From assembly GCA_016934295.1 (NCBI GenBank), contig JAFGTD010000023.1, positions 1 through 53,166 of the forward strand: 53,166 nucleotides of DNA. The letters run 5' to 3'. The notes beneath the pieces were generated by a model, which was not told where the DNA came from, did no database searches, and was given only the letters and a program-made list of their open reading frames with translations. This document shows positions 20,059 to 28,879 of this stretch, piece by piece. A program made the position numbers and the translations under genes. Source of the DNA: Acidobacteriota bacterium (GTDB lineage Bacteria > Acidobacteriota > UBA6911). Each line of letters starts with the position of its first letter. Within the stretch, counting starts at the first letter, position 1.

Positions 20059-20268
20059 TTCTGGGATATGCCGGGGCGACACGACTGGTTTATGACGGTT
20101 AGGAAGAGACTTCGATTTTTGGGGATGGAATTAATAGGATATAATCAACTCCAATACAACGAAGCAGGTACATTCGTTACTATAAGCTACATGGTTGCCG
20201 GGGTTTGTGCCTCATAATTCCATCGGATACCGGGAGGCATCCACTACATGTCCGGGAGGTTTTATATA

Positions 20269-20943
20269 ATGCGCAACTTTGAAGAGAAAATCCAGGAACT
20301 GCAGCAAAAGCTTCTTTTGATGGGTCGGCTGGCGGAATCGATGATCCAGACCGCGTTGCGGGTACTGATCGAACGCGATGAAAGCCTCGGGAACGAGGTG
20401 GTTGAGAAGGAGAAAGAAGTCAACGAACTGCAGATTGAGATCGACGACAGCGCCGTCAAGCTGACCGCGCTGCAGCAGCCTGTCGGAACGGATGTCCGTT
20501 TTCTCTTCATGGCCTCCCGTATTGCGACGGAGCTGGAAAGAATCGGAGATCAGGCGATTAATATCATCCAGAAAGCGCCTCCCGTGCTGAAATCGCCGTC
20601 ATTAAAACCCTTGGTCGACCTTCCCATGATGGGCGAGATCGCCGAAAGAATGGTTCGGAACAGCCTTGAAGCCCTCGTTAACAGGGATTGTGCATTAGCT
20701 GCCCTGGTTATGGAAGAAGAGAAGAAAGTGGATGCCTATAAGGACAAAATATTCCGTGTTCTTTTAACGTACATGATGGCCGATCCCGGAACTATCGAGC
20801 GCGGGCTCGCACTAATTCTGATTTCGCGTCATCTGGAGCGGGTCGGGGACCATGCAACCAATATTGCGGAAGAGGTTATTTACCTGGTGGAGGGAAGAGA
20901 AGTGCGCCACCAGCATGAAAGTAAATTAAGAAGCGTTCAATAA
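20269..20943 (+). CDS. phoU: Phosphate transport regulator PhoU
   Basis: 224 residues. It links the Pst transporter to PhoR and keeps the Pho response off when phosphate is ample. Two three-helix PhoU repeats are visible, each with the metal-binding E-R-x-G-D signature: ELERIGDQAINI (first) and HLERVGDHATNIAEEV (second). The ATG at 20269 is chosen because GGGAGG lies 9 nt upstream; the earlier in-frame ATG at 20248 overlaps that site. Unusually it is not the last gene of the pst operon but stands alone 3 kb upstream, with its own Pho-box-like promoter and a response-regulator fragment directly behind it. Confidence 0.96.
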   Translation: MRNFEEKIQELQQKLLLMGRLAESMIQTALRVLIERDESLGNEVVEKEKEVNELQIEIDDSAVKLTALQQPVGTDVRFLFMASRIATELERIGDQAINIIQKAPPVLKSPSLKPLVDLPMMGEIAERMVRNSLEALVNRDCALAALVMEEEKKVDAYKDKIFRVLLTYMMADPGTIERGLALILISRHLERVGDHATNIAEEVIYLVEGREVRHQHESKLRSVQ

Positions 20944-21010
20944 ACCGAAATGGATCGAAACCATTCGGGGATTTGGCTACAAGTTTCGAGAGGATCGCGC
21001 CCCGGCGTGA
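20942..21010 (+). pseudogene. Remnant of a PhoB-like response regulator C-terminus
   Basis: Overlapping the phoU stop by two bases in another frame, 22 codons encode KPKWIETIRGFGYKFRED and four more residues, then TGA. This is the last beta-hairpin of the OmpR/PhoB winged-helix domain. The intact PhoB of this window ends with WIETVRGFGYRFREE. Over 44 aligned bases the two share 37 (counted by eye). The preceding frame is closed by a TAA at 20927, so only the tail remains. It indicates that a phoB-like gene once followed or overlapped this place and was lost by deletion, or that a phoB tail was copied here. Confidence 0.8.
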
Positions 21011-21035
21011 GGGACTTGTCAGAGACGGTAATGAA

Positions 21036-22364
21036 TCAATAGGGCAGTAATTTGGCCTTGACCTCTGTAGCTATGTAAAAGTAATCGGAATCTCCCGCAC
21101 GCGAACCGTCCGGTACACGGTAAAGATAAGAGCCTTTGAAAAAGCGGGCGTAGCCCGACTCCGCCGTAATATAGCGATTTGCCCGCCACCGGATACGAAC
21201 CTCAAGGTTTTGCCCCAGTGATTTTCCGGATTCCCCGGACGGGTCTGCAAGACCGGACCCTGTCCATGCGTCCTTCCCATCAGCCAGCCAGAATGCCCGG
21301 TATGAGGTTGTAAGCCAGAGTGTGTCGGACGGATTCAATGCGATCGTGAATCCCGGAGCATTTATATTCGAGCGATATATAGGACCATAGATGCCGGTTG
21401 GTGTGTATTCAAAGCTTCTGGCCCCATAAAGCGAATTAAACCTGTCGGAAGTGTCATCCTCGGGATCGCTGTCTCCACTGGCGTAGTCATAGTGAAAAGA
21501 AATCCTCGGTTTCCATGACAGATCAAAACTGAAACCCAGCTCTCCATGCTGGAAATGAGCGAAATGACTCCTTGTTCCGTTTTCTCCCAGCTGCCAGGCA
21601 GACTCCATTTCATAATCCATCGATCCGGGAGCCGGTAGTTTGTAGAGACGCCCTCCAATAGTTGAGTGCATCTGTCGGGAGGCAGGGATTTCCGTATCGC
21701 GAAAACCTAAATAATATGCCTCCAGCATCAACCCGTGGAAGAGCGTGGATTCGAAATAGGTGCCCCAGAAGTATCGCCGGCTGCCGGAGTCCAGCCTGTA
21801 AGGATCGATGGTGACGGGGCGCGTTAAAAAAAAGCGAATCGTCCAATCCCGATCCCCCGCCAGGGTCCACGATACGCCGTCGAAAGCGTTGGTGGTATTG
21901 CGCATATTATTCCTGGCCACCAGGCGGCGTTTGCCAAGATCCATTGTAAATCGGCCCAGGACGATCCGGCTTTTCATACCGTTGGATTGGTGATGGTCCA
22001 GGTTGAATTGCAGATGGGCCTGCAGGAAATCGAGTTCGTTTATATTTGCGCGGGCAGAGAATAAATTTTCTTTTTCGTACAGAACGCGCGAATCCTGGAA
22101 CTCTGCGAGGAAACCGACCGGATGCCCGGCTTCGCCGATTTCCAGTTTCAGCCGTGTTCGGAGCGGAAAATGTTTTTCGGTTCCGGATGTATTCGGACGG
22201 AAGGGATTCGTGAGGTGTTCGTAACGGGTACGCTGTTCGAAAGACAACTGCAGCCATGCGGGTGTCCTTGTTCCTCTGTCCTGTTGGGGAAAAGCCGGGA
22301 CCGTAGAGAGAACGAGAATGAATAAAACCGGAATACAGGGATATTTTTTCAGATGTTTATACAT
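21036..22364 (-). CDS. Alginate-export-family outer-membrane channel
   Basis: 442 residues with a signal peptide (ending VPAFPQ) followed by a beta-rich chain typical of AlgE-type 18-stranded barrels: LSFEQRTRYEHL, FPLRTRLKLEIG, VLGRFTMDLGKRRLVARN, FDGVSWTL, YYLGFRDTE, the family hallmark YASGDSDPEDDTSDRFNSLYG (about 308-328), and a C-terminal FYIATEVKAKLLPY. The family includes alginate secretin AlgE and many channels of unknown substrate. No alginate genes are near. Divergent from the porin gene, it shares a 448-bp control region, so phosphate control is conceivable. The promoter at 22391-22418 gives a short leader of about 20 nt. Confidence 0.78.
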   Translation of the reverse strand: MYKHLKKYPCIPVLFILVLSTVPAFPQQDRGTRTPAWLQLSFEQRTRYEHLTNPFRPNTSGTEKHFPLRTRLKLEIGEAGHPVGFLAEFQDSRVLYEKENLFSARANINELDFLQAHLQFNLDHHQSNGMKSRIVLGRFTMDLGKRRLVARNNMRNTTNAFDGVSWTLAGDRDWTIRFFLTRPVTIDPYRLDSGSRRYFWGTYFESTLFHGLMLEAYYLGFRDTEIPASRQMHSTIGGRLYKLPAPGSMDYEMESAWQLGENGTRSHFAHFQHGELGFSFDLSWKPRISFHYDYASGDSDPEDDTSDRFNSLYGARSFEYTPTGIYGPIYRSNINAPGFTIALNPSDTLWLTTSYRAFWLADGKDAWTGSGLADPSGESGKSLGQNLEVRIRWRANRYITAESGYARFFKGSYLYRVPDGSRAGDSDYFYIATEVKAKLLPY

Positions 22365-22390
22365 TATTTGATATTCAATAAGGCAAGAAG

Positions 22391-22418
22391 ATTATACCCG
22401 CATTGTGTCGCCTTGCAG
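22391..22418 (-). promoter_or_regulatory. Candidate sigma70 promoter of the alginate-export-like gene
   Basis: On the minus strand CTGCAA (22418-22413), 16-nt spacer, perfect TATAAT (22396-22391), about 27 bp before the ATG. Confidence 0.5.
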
Positions 22419-22590
22419 GAAGGCACGCGCCACTTAATTCAATATTTCAAACAACCCATGATAGCACGAATCCGTTTTTGATGGGATTCAGTATATCTGC
22501 TGCATGCAAATCACTTATGGCCTTTTCACTGGGCCCCGGGCATGCAGAGTCCCGGGACAGGCGATTCCCGTTTTCAGACTATTCCCATAA

Positions 22591-22644
22591 TTATTCATAT
22601 ATTTATTATGCCTTAATTTTTTCTTAATAAATCCCCTGTACTTT
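22591..22644 (+). promoter_or_regulatory. Putative Pho box and -10 of the porin gene
   Basis: TTATT (22591), TTTAT (22602), TTAAT (22613) and TTAAT (22624) are spaced exactly 11 bp, and a -10-like TACTTT follows 10 nt after the last (22639-22644). The words are more degenerate than before pstS and the region is AT-rich, so chance is a real alternative. The leader to the porin start would be about 160 nt. The rest of the 448-bp divergent gap shows no gene. Confidence 0.5.
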
Positions 22645-22812
22645 TCGCGCTTGATGGATCGCATTACTCATTAAGTTTCGCAGCGAGGATGTGCGGACAT
22701 GCAGGCGTCACCCGCAGGCTGTGTTGGAAAAGCGTGCGGATACACGCCGGATTGTTCGGAGCGATGAAGAGTGTGAAAGACACTCGTTAAAACTCATAGA
22801 GGAGGATGGTTC

Positions 22813-23901
22813 ATGAAGAAAGGAATTATTTGGGTTGGCCTGGTTATCATGCTTTTGCCGGGTATCGTCGGGGCGGCGGATTGGACGGAGAAAGTTAAAG
22901 TCAAAGGGGATCTGCGATATCGCCACGAGATGATAAAAGTAGAGGGCAACGATGCCCGGAACCGGCACCGTATCCGGGCCAGAATCGGGATTGAAGCGAA
23001 TCCTGCCGACAGCATCAAGCTTGGATTCCAGCTTGCCAGCGGATCGGACGATCCGGTCTCAAGAAACCAGACACTTGGGGATACATTTACCGCAAAGGGA
23101 ATCTGGTTAGACCTTGCCTATGTGGATTTGCACACCGACCAGGCTCCAGGATTGAATATTATTGCCGGGAAGATGAAGAATCCTTTTCATAAAGTCGGAA
23201 GTTCGGAACTGATCTGGGACAGCGATTTTAATCCCGAAGGCGGTGTGTTGAAGTATGTCACATCAAACGACAGGGCTGAGTTCTTTGCCAACGTCGGCGG
23301 TTTCTGGGTAGAGGAAAGAGGTTCGGATTGCGATACATGGCTCTTCGGCGGGCAGGCCGGCGTGGACATCGCCTTTGCGGAGGATAAGGGCAACATCGGC
23401 GGCGGCTTCAGTTACTACGGCTACGGAAACATTAAGGGTTACGGCACATTTTACGATGACGATTCCTTCGGGAACACGCTCGATGAAGGCGACAATTACA
23501 TGTATGACTATCAGATAATTGAGTTCTTCGCAGAGCTCGGATTCAAAGTAGAGGATTTCCCGCTCCAGTTCTTTTTCGACTATGTGAAAAACGTCGCAGA
23601 AAATGTTGAAGAAGATCAGGGCTGGCTGGTCGGAGGAAAATTCGGGAAAACCAAAGATCCCGGTTCCATAGCATTCCGCTATATCTACAGGGAAATCGAA
23701 GCGGATGCCGTGTTTGCAACCTTTAACGATTCCGATTTCAACGGCGGCGGTACGGATTGCAAAGGGAGCGAGTTCGGCTTCGACGTTCAGGTCGCCAAAG
23801 CCTGGACAGCCAGTATGACCTATTTTCTCAACGAGCGCAGCGCGAATTATGACACGCCGAACTTTAACAGGCTGCAGCTTGACGCCGCTTTCAAATTCTA
23901 A
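22813..23901 (+). CDS. Putative outer-membrane porin
   Basis: 362 residues. The signal peptide (MKKGIIWVGLVIMLLPGIVGA) is followed by a barrel of the putative-porin type: VKVKGDLRYRHEMIKV, RHRIRARIGIEAN, KLGFQLASGSDDPVSRNQTL, IIAGKMKNPFHKVGSSELIWDSD, with C-terminal LQLDAAFKF ending in phenylalanine. The family resembles OprO/OprP-like channels in layout, but no lysine ladder can be proven by eye. Position next to pstSCAB and the Pho-box-like array suggest a phosphate-starvation porin (inference). GAGGAGG upstream of the ATG is a strong ribosome binding site. Confidence 0.82.
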   Translation: MKKGIIWVGLVIMLLPGIVGAADWTEKVKVKGDLRYRHEMIKVEGNDARNRHRIRARIGIEANPADSIKLGFQLASGSDDPVSRNQTLGDTFTAKGIWLDLAYVDLHTDQAPGLNIIAGKMKNPFHKVGSSELIWDSDFNPEGGVLKYVTSNDRAEFFANVGGFWVEERGSDCDTWLFGGQAGVDIAFAEDKGNIGGGFSYYGYGNIKGYGTFYDDDSFGNTLDEGDNYMYDYQIIEFFAELGFKVEDFPLQFFFDYVKNVAENVEEDQGWLVGGKFGKTKDPGSIAFRYIYREIEADAVFATFNDSDFNGGGTDCKGSEFGFDVQVAKAWTASMTYFLNERSANYDTPNFNRLQLDAAFKF

Positions 23902-23982
23902 TAAGGGATCGGCTTTCGATTTTTAACTCTCAAACCTGTGGGTATGGGGGCTCAAATTATAGCGATCAAAGAAGATATGCTG

Positions 23983-24036
23983 TTAACGGATTCTTAACAT
24001 TCCGTTAACCGGCTCTTAACTTTTATAAAAAATAAT
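23983..24036 (+). promoter_or_regulatory. Pho box (four TTAAC repeats) and -10 of pstS
   Basis: TTAAC occurs at 23983, 23994, 24005 and 24016, exactly 11 bp apart, followed after 10 nt by AATAAT (24031-24036) as -10. This is the arrangement of PhoB/PhoP-activated promoters in which the boxes replace the -35. PhoB and PhoR are encoded in this window. Confidence 0.85.
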
Positions 24037-24060
24037 GAACTATAACTTTGGGAGTATGAG

Positions 24061-24897
24061 ATGAAAAAATATTTGGCCTTAGGAATGGTGTTATTGTTGG
24101 TTTCCCTGGCTTTTGTGGTTGCCGCGCCTCGTGAGGGAGCCCTGTTGCTGGAAGGGTCCACGACTGTCGGGCCGATCGGCGACGCCTTTGCACAGGTTTT
24201 CAAAAAGATGTATCCCGACGTGTCCATTACCGTCAACAAGACAGGCAGCGGCAACGGCGCCGCGGCCCTGGTCGATGGCAGATGCGACATTGCCATGATG
24301 AGCCGCTTCATGAAAGATAAGGAATATACCAAGGCGGCTTCCGGGGAGAAGCCTTTCCTGCCCGTGGCTCACGCCATAGCCATGGACGGCGTCTGCGTGA
24401 TCGTGTATCCGTCCAATCCCGTGAAAGCTCTGACGCGGGAGCAGGTTCGGGACATCTATACCGGCAAGATCAAGAACTGGAGAGAGCTGGGCGGACCCAG
24501 CATGAATATCGTTCCCATCAGCCGGGACACCTCATCGGGCACGTACGAAACCTTTGAAGGCCTCGTGATGAACAAGGAAAAAATGGCTTCGAACGTGGAG
24601 TATGTAAACTCCAATCCCCAGGCGCATTCGAGGGTGAAGGCCACTGCCGGCGCCATTGGATATGTCGGCCTCGGTTTTTTGGATGACAGCGTGAAGGCTC
24701 TCGAAATAGACGGTATCATGCCGACCCGTTCCTCCATTGCCAAGGGTGTGTATCCCGTCAGCCGGCCGTTGTTCCTGTTCACCAACGGCTACCCCGAACT
24801 CGGTTCACTCGTGCATGAATTCTGCACTTTCTATTTGACCGAGGAAGGACAGGAAATTATCGAGGCCAAGGGTTTCGTTCCCGTAACGGCTTACTAG
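24061..24897 (+). CDS. pstS: Phosphate-binding periplasmic protein PstS
   Basis: 278 residues with a signal peptide (to about FVVAA). Captures phosphate and delivers it to PstCA. Phosphate-binding loops are visible: EGSTTVGPIGDAF (about 31-43), NKTGSGNGAAAL (about 59-70) and the signature SRDTSSGTYETFEGLV (about 154-169). It is of the short PstS type. There is no lipobox, so it is probably a soluble periplasmic protein. GGGAG precedes the ATG. First gene of the pst operon under the Pho-box promoter. Confidence 0.97.
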   Translation: MKKYLALGMVLLLVSLAFVVAAPREGALLLEGSTTVGPIGDAFAQVFKKMYPDVSITVNKTGSGNGAAALVDGRCDIAMMSRFMKDKEYTKAASGEKPFLPVAHAIAMDGVCVIVYPSNPVKALTREQVRDIYTGKIKNWRELGGPSMNIVPISRDTSSGTYETFEGLVMNKEKMASNVEYVNSNPQAHSRVKATAGAIGYVGLGFLDDSVKALEIDGIMPTRSSIAKGVYPVSRPLFLFTNGYPELGSLVHEFCTFYLTEEGQEIIEAKGFVPVTAY

Positions 24898-24977
24898 AAA
24901 ATGCATCAGGCAGTGAAAGACGGTACACGCCATTTGCTGCCGTTATCTTTGAAATTATCACCTGGAGTGTATTGCAG

Positions 24978-25940
24978 ATGCAATCCTCAAGACCTGCGGA
25001 AGCGGCCCGTTTCGATCGACCGCTTCTGCTTTCTCCGGGGAAGGACCTTAGGGGATATATATTCAACAAACTGGGCCGCGCGTTCCTGTTTCTGGTGACC
25101 TTTGTCTCTGTAGTCGCGGTCCTGCTGATATTTTATTTTATTATCCGGGAAGCGGCGGGATTCCTGGCCGGTCCCTACGTCAAGCAGTTTTTCACCAGCG
25201 CCAGCTGGTATCCGGAATCCCACGAACATCCGGAGTTCGGCGTTCTGGCGATTGTCGCAGGGACGGTTTATGTTACGGTGCTTGCCCTGCTGATTGCCGT
25301 ACCCCTGGGGTTGCTTGCCGCCGTCTGGCTGAGTGATATCGCGACCTTCAAAGTCCGGCAGTTCATCAAGCCCGTAATTGAAATTCTTGCCGCCATCCCT
25401 TCCGTCGCATTCGGATTCTTCGCCGTGCTGGTGATGGCTCCCTGGATGCAGACCCATCTGGGGTACGACACCGGAACGAATGTTTTGAATGCGGGCATTA
25501 TTTTAGCCGTTATGGCGCTTCCCACCATTATCAGCGTAGCTGAAGACTCCCTGTCCGCTGTCGGCATGGAGATTCGGGAGGCCGCTTACGGTCTCGGTTC
25601 CACGCGGGCCGAAGCTATGATTCGCGTGGTGATTCCCGCGGGGCACAGCGGCATCATCGCCGCGATTATCCTCGGAATGATGCGGGCTGTCGGCGAAACC
25701 ATGGTGGTCTGGATGGCCTCCGGCAATGCCTCTCAGATCCCCTCTCCCTGGTGGGACCTTTCCCAGTCGGTCCGCACCATGACCGCTACCATAGCCGGAG
25801 ATATGGGGGAGACCGTGCAGGGATCCGTTCATTACCAGTCCCTCTTTTCCATCGGCATCCTTCTGCTTGTGTTCACATTCGGACTGAACCTGATGAGTGA
25901 GCATTTCCTGGCAAGAGTCCGGAAAGGCAAGGGTGCCTGA
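24978..25940 (+). CDS. pstC: Phosphate ABC transporter permease PstC
   Basis: 320 residues, inner-membrane subunit of PstSCAB with about six transmembrane helices. It shows AGTVYVTVLALLIAVPLGLLAAVWLS, IEILAAIPSVAFGFFAVLVMAP and the EAA loop (REAAYGLGSTRAEAMIRVVIPA) that docks PstB. The ATG at 24978 has GGAG 10 nt upstream; a TTG at 24972 is a possible alternative start. It ends 1 bp before pstA, implying coupled translation. Confidence 0.96.
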   Translation: MQSSRPAEAARFDRPLLLSPGKDLRGYIFNKLGRAFLFLVTFVSVVAVLLIFYFIIREAAGFLAGPYVKQFFTSASWYPESHEHPEFGVLAIVAGTVYVTVLALLIAVPLGLLAAVWLSDIATFKVRQFIKPVIEILAAIPSVAFGFFAVLVMAPWMQTHLGYDTGTNVLNAGIILAVMALPTIISVAEDSLSAVGMEIREAAYGLGSTRAEAMIRVVIPAGHSGIIAAIILGMMRAVGETMVVWMASGNASQIPSPWWDLSQSVRTMTATIAGDMGETVQGSVHYQSLFSIGILLLVFTFGLNLMSEHFLARVRKGKGA

Positions 25941-25941
25941 T

Positions 25942-27621
25942 ATGGGATTCCGTATTTTCTCGAGGGATTTTGCGGATCGATGTTTTACAGCATTTTCAAT
26001 AATGTCGGTTGTATTGATGGTGTGCGTTCTTGTGATGGTCCTGGGCCCCATGATGCTGCACGGGTTAAAGGCCGTTTTCTTTTTTGGAACCAACGAATTC
26101 CGCGAAATGCAGCTGGCTGTTTTCGGGCACGGCGATTCCGAGAGAATCCGGAGGGAAAACGGGGAGATAGAAGAGGCACGCCTGTTCGTATACGAAGCCG
26201 TCGGCCGATTTCGCCGGGGAATCGATACGGACCATTTGTCGGATGATGTGCGCGATATCTACCGCGACTACGGCAGCTATCTCCGGGATAACGGTGTTTC
26301 CGGCGAACGCTATTCCACATTACGTGCCAGGGCGAAAGTACTCCGCGACACATTGCAGGATGCTTTTGAAAGCCGGGACAAGGGGACCGTTCAAAGGAAT
26401 CTGCAATCGGTACTTGAGTTACGGGACGATCCTGATTTCAGGGGGACCGTCATCGAGGCATACTTCGAAAAGGCCGAAAGCTACACACACGTTGTCGAAT
26501 CCGTCGATCTGTCAAAACGGGAACAGTACGCTAAAGCTTTCGATGAGGTCCAGGAGGCCCTGAGCAAACTCTTTGGTCCCCGACCCGGGGAGCTGCTCCC
26601 GGCCTTGACGATCGATCAGTACGGCGCCACCAGATGGGATGTCGTTCAAAGGGAGCTTCAGAAACTGCTCTGGATTGAAGAGTGGGTGGAAACCGAGCCC
26701 GGGCAGCCGATGGTAAAACATAGGACGGCGCGCAAGGAATTCTTTGCCAATACGGATCTTGAGCCGATTTTTGATTATACGGAAAAAAATCTTTACCGCC
26801 TTTTTCGACCTCGGCTGACCTTCTATTGGCGGTATTTTCTGGACGAAAGCACGGACGGGCATTATTTCGGCGGTTGCGGCCCCGAGATTCTGGGCACCCT
26901 GGCATTGACATTTTTTTCAATGCTTTTTTCCATACCCCTCGGCATTATTTCAGCAGCTTTTCTTGTTGAATGCACCAGCGACAATATTGTCGTCCGCGTG
27001 ATCCGCACCTGCATCAACACACTCGCCGGAGTTCCCAGTATTGTTTTCGGGCTTTTCGGCATGGCGTTCTTTGTCCTGTTTCTGTTCCCAATGCTCGGGG
27101 AATTCGGTCATGAGACTCTGGGTATCTTTTCCGCTGAAACAGCGAAGAATCTGACAAAGCCGAATATCCTGGCGGCATCTTTTACACTGGGTCTGCTTGT
27201 TCTGCCCGTTATCATCCGGGCCAGTGAAGAAGCCATCCGGGCCGTGCCCCGAACCTACAAGGAGGCTGCTCTGGCGCTGGGCGCCGGGCAGTTCCGTACA
27301 TTCATGACCGTAATACTGCCGGCGGCTGCTCCGGGGATTTTTACCGGTATTATTCTGAGCCTGAGCCGTGCAGCCGGGGAAACCGCCCCGATCCTTTTTA
27401 CCGGAGCGATTGCATTCGGGCCTGTTCCCGATTCCATCCTGGAGCCGACACGGGCTTTATCCTACGGTAGCTACGATATAGCCGTCGGGGACCGTCTGGC
27501 GATGCTGGTCCCGCATAAACAATACGGCATGGTCATGACTCTGGTAGCGCTGGTTCTGACCCTGAACATTATCGCCATCTGGATTCGTTCCCGTTCCAGC
27601 CGGAAACTCCGTGGTATATGA
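25942..27621 (+). CDS. pstA: Phosphate ABC transporter permease PstA with large periplasmic insertion
   Basis: 559 residues against about 280-300 in the usual PstA. One transmembrane helix (about 17-42) is followed by a hydrophilic, mostly helical region of about 260 residues (45-305), then the normal permease core (about 315-550) with IPLGIISAAF, TLAGVPSIVFGLFG and the EAA loop EEAIRAVPRTYKEAALALGAGQFRTF. Extended PstA proteins with an N-terminal domain of DUF3333 type are known in several Proteobacteria; whether this insert is the same domain needs a profile search. The ATG at 25942 directly follows the pstC stop. Upstream in-frame starts lie within pstC. Confidence 0.92.
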   Translation: MGFRIFSRDFADRCFTAFSIMSVVLMVCVLVMVLGPMMLHGLKAVFFFGTNEFREMQLAVFGHGDSERIRRENGEIEEARLFVYEAVGRFRRGIDTDHLSDDVRDIYRDYGSYLRDNGVSGERYSTLRARAKVLRDTLQDAFESRDKGTVQRNLQSVLELRDDPDFRGTVIEAYFEKAESYTHVVESVDLSKREQYAKAFDEVQEALSKLFGPRPGELLPALTIDQYGATRWDVVQRELQKLLWIEEWVETEPGQPMVKHRTARKEFFANTDLEPIFDYTEKNLYRLFRPRLTFYWRYFLDESTDGHYFGGCGPEILGTLALTFFSMLFSIPLGIISAAFLVECTSDNIVVRVIRTCINTLAGVPSIVFGLFGMAFFVLFLFPMLGEFGHETLGIFSAETAKNLTKPNILAASFTLGLLVLPVIIRASEEAIRAVPRTYKEAALALGAGQFRTFMTVILPAAAPGIFTGIILSLSRAAGETAPILFTGAIAFGPVPDSILEPTRALSYGSYDIAVGDRLAMLVPHKQYGMVMTLVALVLTLNIIAIWIRSRSSRKLRGI

Positions 27622-27643
27622 AGAAACGAATGGGTGAATACAC

Positions 27644-28516
27644 ATGATACAATCTCAAAGCAATGAACTCAGCTTGAGTGGCGCGGATGCTTCGTTGATC
27701 CCGAAACCGACGTATGTGCAAGCGGATGATACGGATACCATGACTACCGAATCCAGTGAAGCCGGCGGAATTATCCGGTCGAAAGACTTCTGCCTTTTTT
27801 ACGGAAGAACGGCCGGGGTTAAAAACATCACCATGGATATTTACGCCCGCATGGTTACCGCCATCATCGGCCCCAGCGGGTGCGGCAAAAGTACGTTTCT
27901 CCGCAGCATCAACCGCATGAACGACCTGATTCCCAATATCCGGACCGAAGGATCCCTGACCGTCAACGGACAGGATGTGTATGACAGGCGCGTCAACCTT
28001 GTCAATCTCCGGCAGCAGGTGGGCATGGTGTTTCAGAAACCCAATCCGTTTGCCAAGAGCATCTACGACAATATTGCCTACGGTCCCCGTCTTCAGGGCA
28101 TACACAACCGATCCGAACTCAATTCCATTGTCGAGGAATGCCTCAACGACGCTTTTTTATGGGATGAAGTCAAGGACGACCTTCAGAAATCGGCTCTGGC
28201 CCTGTCGGGGGGGCAGCAGCAGCGCCTCTGCATTGCCCGCGCCCTGGCGACGCGGCCCAGGGCCCTGCTCATGGACGAACCCTGCTCGGCGCTCGATCCT
28301 ATCGCCACGGCCCGCATCGAGGAGCTGATTGCCAAGCTCAAGGACCGGTACACGATCGTCATTGTTACCCACAATATGCAGCAGGCCGCCCGTGTCAGCG
28401 AGCGCACAGCCTTCTTCTGCCTCGGCGAGCTGATCGAATACGACCAGACCAGCCGGTTTTTCACCAATCCCTCGAACAAGCAGACCGAAGACTATATAAC
28501 CGGCCGGTTCGGGTAG
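27644..28516 (+). CDS. pstB: Phosphate ABC transporter ATPase PstB
   Basis: 290 residues, cytoplasmic ATPase driving PstCA. Walker [10 protein letters not shown] (76-84), Q-loop VFQKPNPF, signature LSGGQQQR, Walker B ALLMDEP, H-loop [10 protein letters not shown]. The PstB-specific stretch [11 protein letters not shown] is present. The first 40 residues exceed the usual 250-260 length; an internal ATG at 27740 would give normal length but has no better ribosome binding site. It lies 22 bp behind pstA, and a terminator follows. phoU, the usual last gene, is missing here and lies 7 kb upstream. Confidence 0.97.
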   Translation: MIQSQSNELSLSGADASLIPKPTYVQADDTDTMTTESSEAGGIIRSKDFCLFYGRTAGVKNITMDIYARMVTAIIGPSGCGKSTFLRSINRMNDLIPNIRTEGSLTVNGQDVYDRRVNLVNLRQQVGMVFQKPNPFAKSIYDNIAYGPRLQGIHNRSELNSIVEECLNDAFLWDEVKDDLQKSALALSGGQQQRLCIARALATRPRALLMDEPCSALDPIATARIEELIAKLKDRYTIVIVTHNMQQAARVSERTAFFCLGELIEYDQTSRFFTNPSNKQTEDYITGRFG

Positions 28517-28879
28517 AATTCAATCCGGCCTTATTTCATATATAACCTGATTCCAATGACAATACCGATCCGGCGGATCGGCATTGTAAGTATTTTGTTT
28601 TCAAAACGGGTGTCGGATACACCGGCTCGCAGAACCTTGTTTAAAATGCGGGTTAAGGCAACAATCCGAACTGCGGGTGTTCCACGGTTCATGGATAAGT
28701 CTCTGTCGATAAAGGCAGAAAAAAGCCGAAAAGAAAAATTAAGCTGAAGTTCAACCGCCGGCTGCGATTATACTATAGGCGCTTGAAATACAGGGAAGAA
28801 GGCTTCTTCCCGCCGATATTGATAACGCTTCCTGCATGTATGCCCGCCGGGTATGTCCTGCAAGCAACCGGAGTTTTCC
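28517..28879. other. 363-bp gap after pstB
   Basis: Holds the pstB terminator (28559-28601). The remainder shows no credible gene; the last bases contain GGAG (28870-28873) before the MFS start. Confidence 0.4.
28559..28601 (+). terminator. Probable terminator of the pst operon
   Basis: ACAATACCGATCC (28559-28571) pairs with GGATCGGCATTGT (28575-28587) with one mismatch and a 3-nt loop, followed by the T-rich AAGTATTTTGTTTT. Confidence 0.7.

Noticed and set aside
22403-22627. 74-codon frame in the porin upstream region
   Set aside because: Overlaps the putative Pho-box region and has no ribosome binding site.
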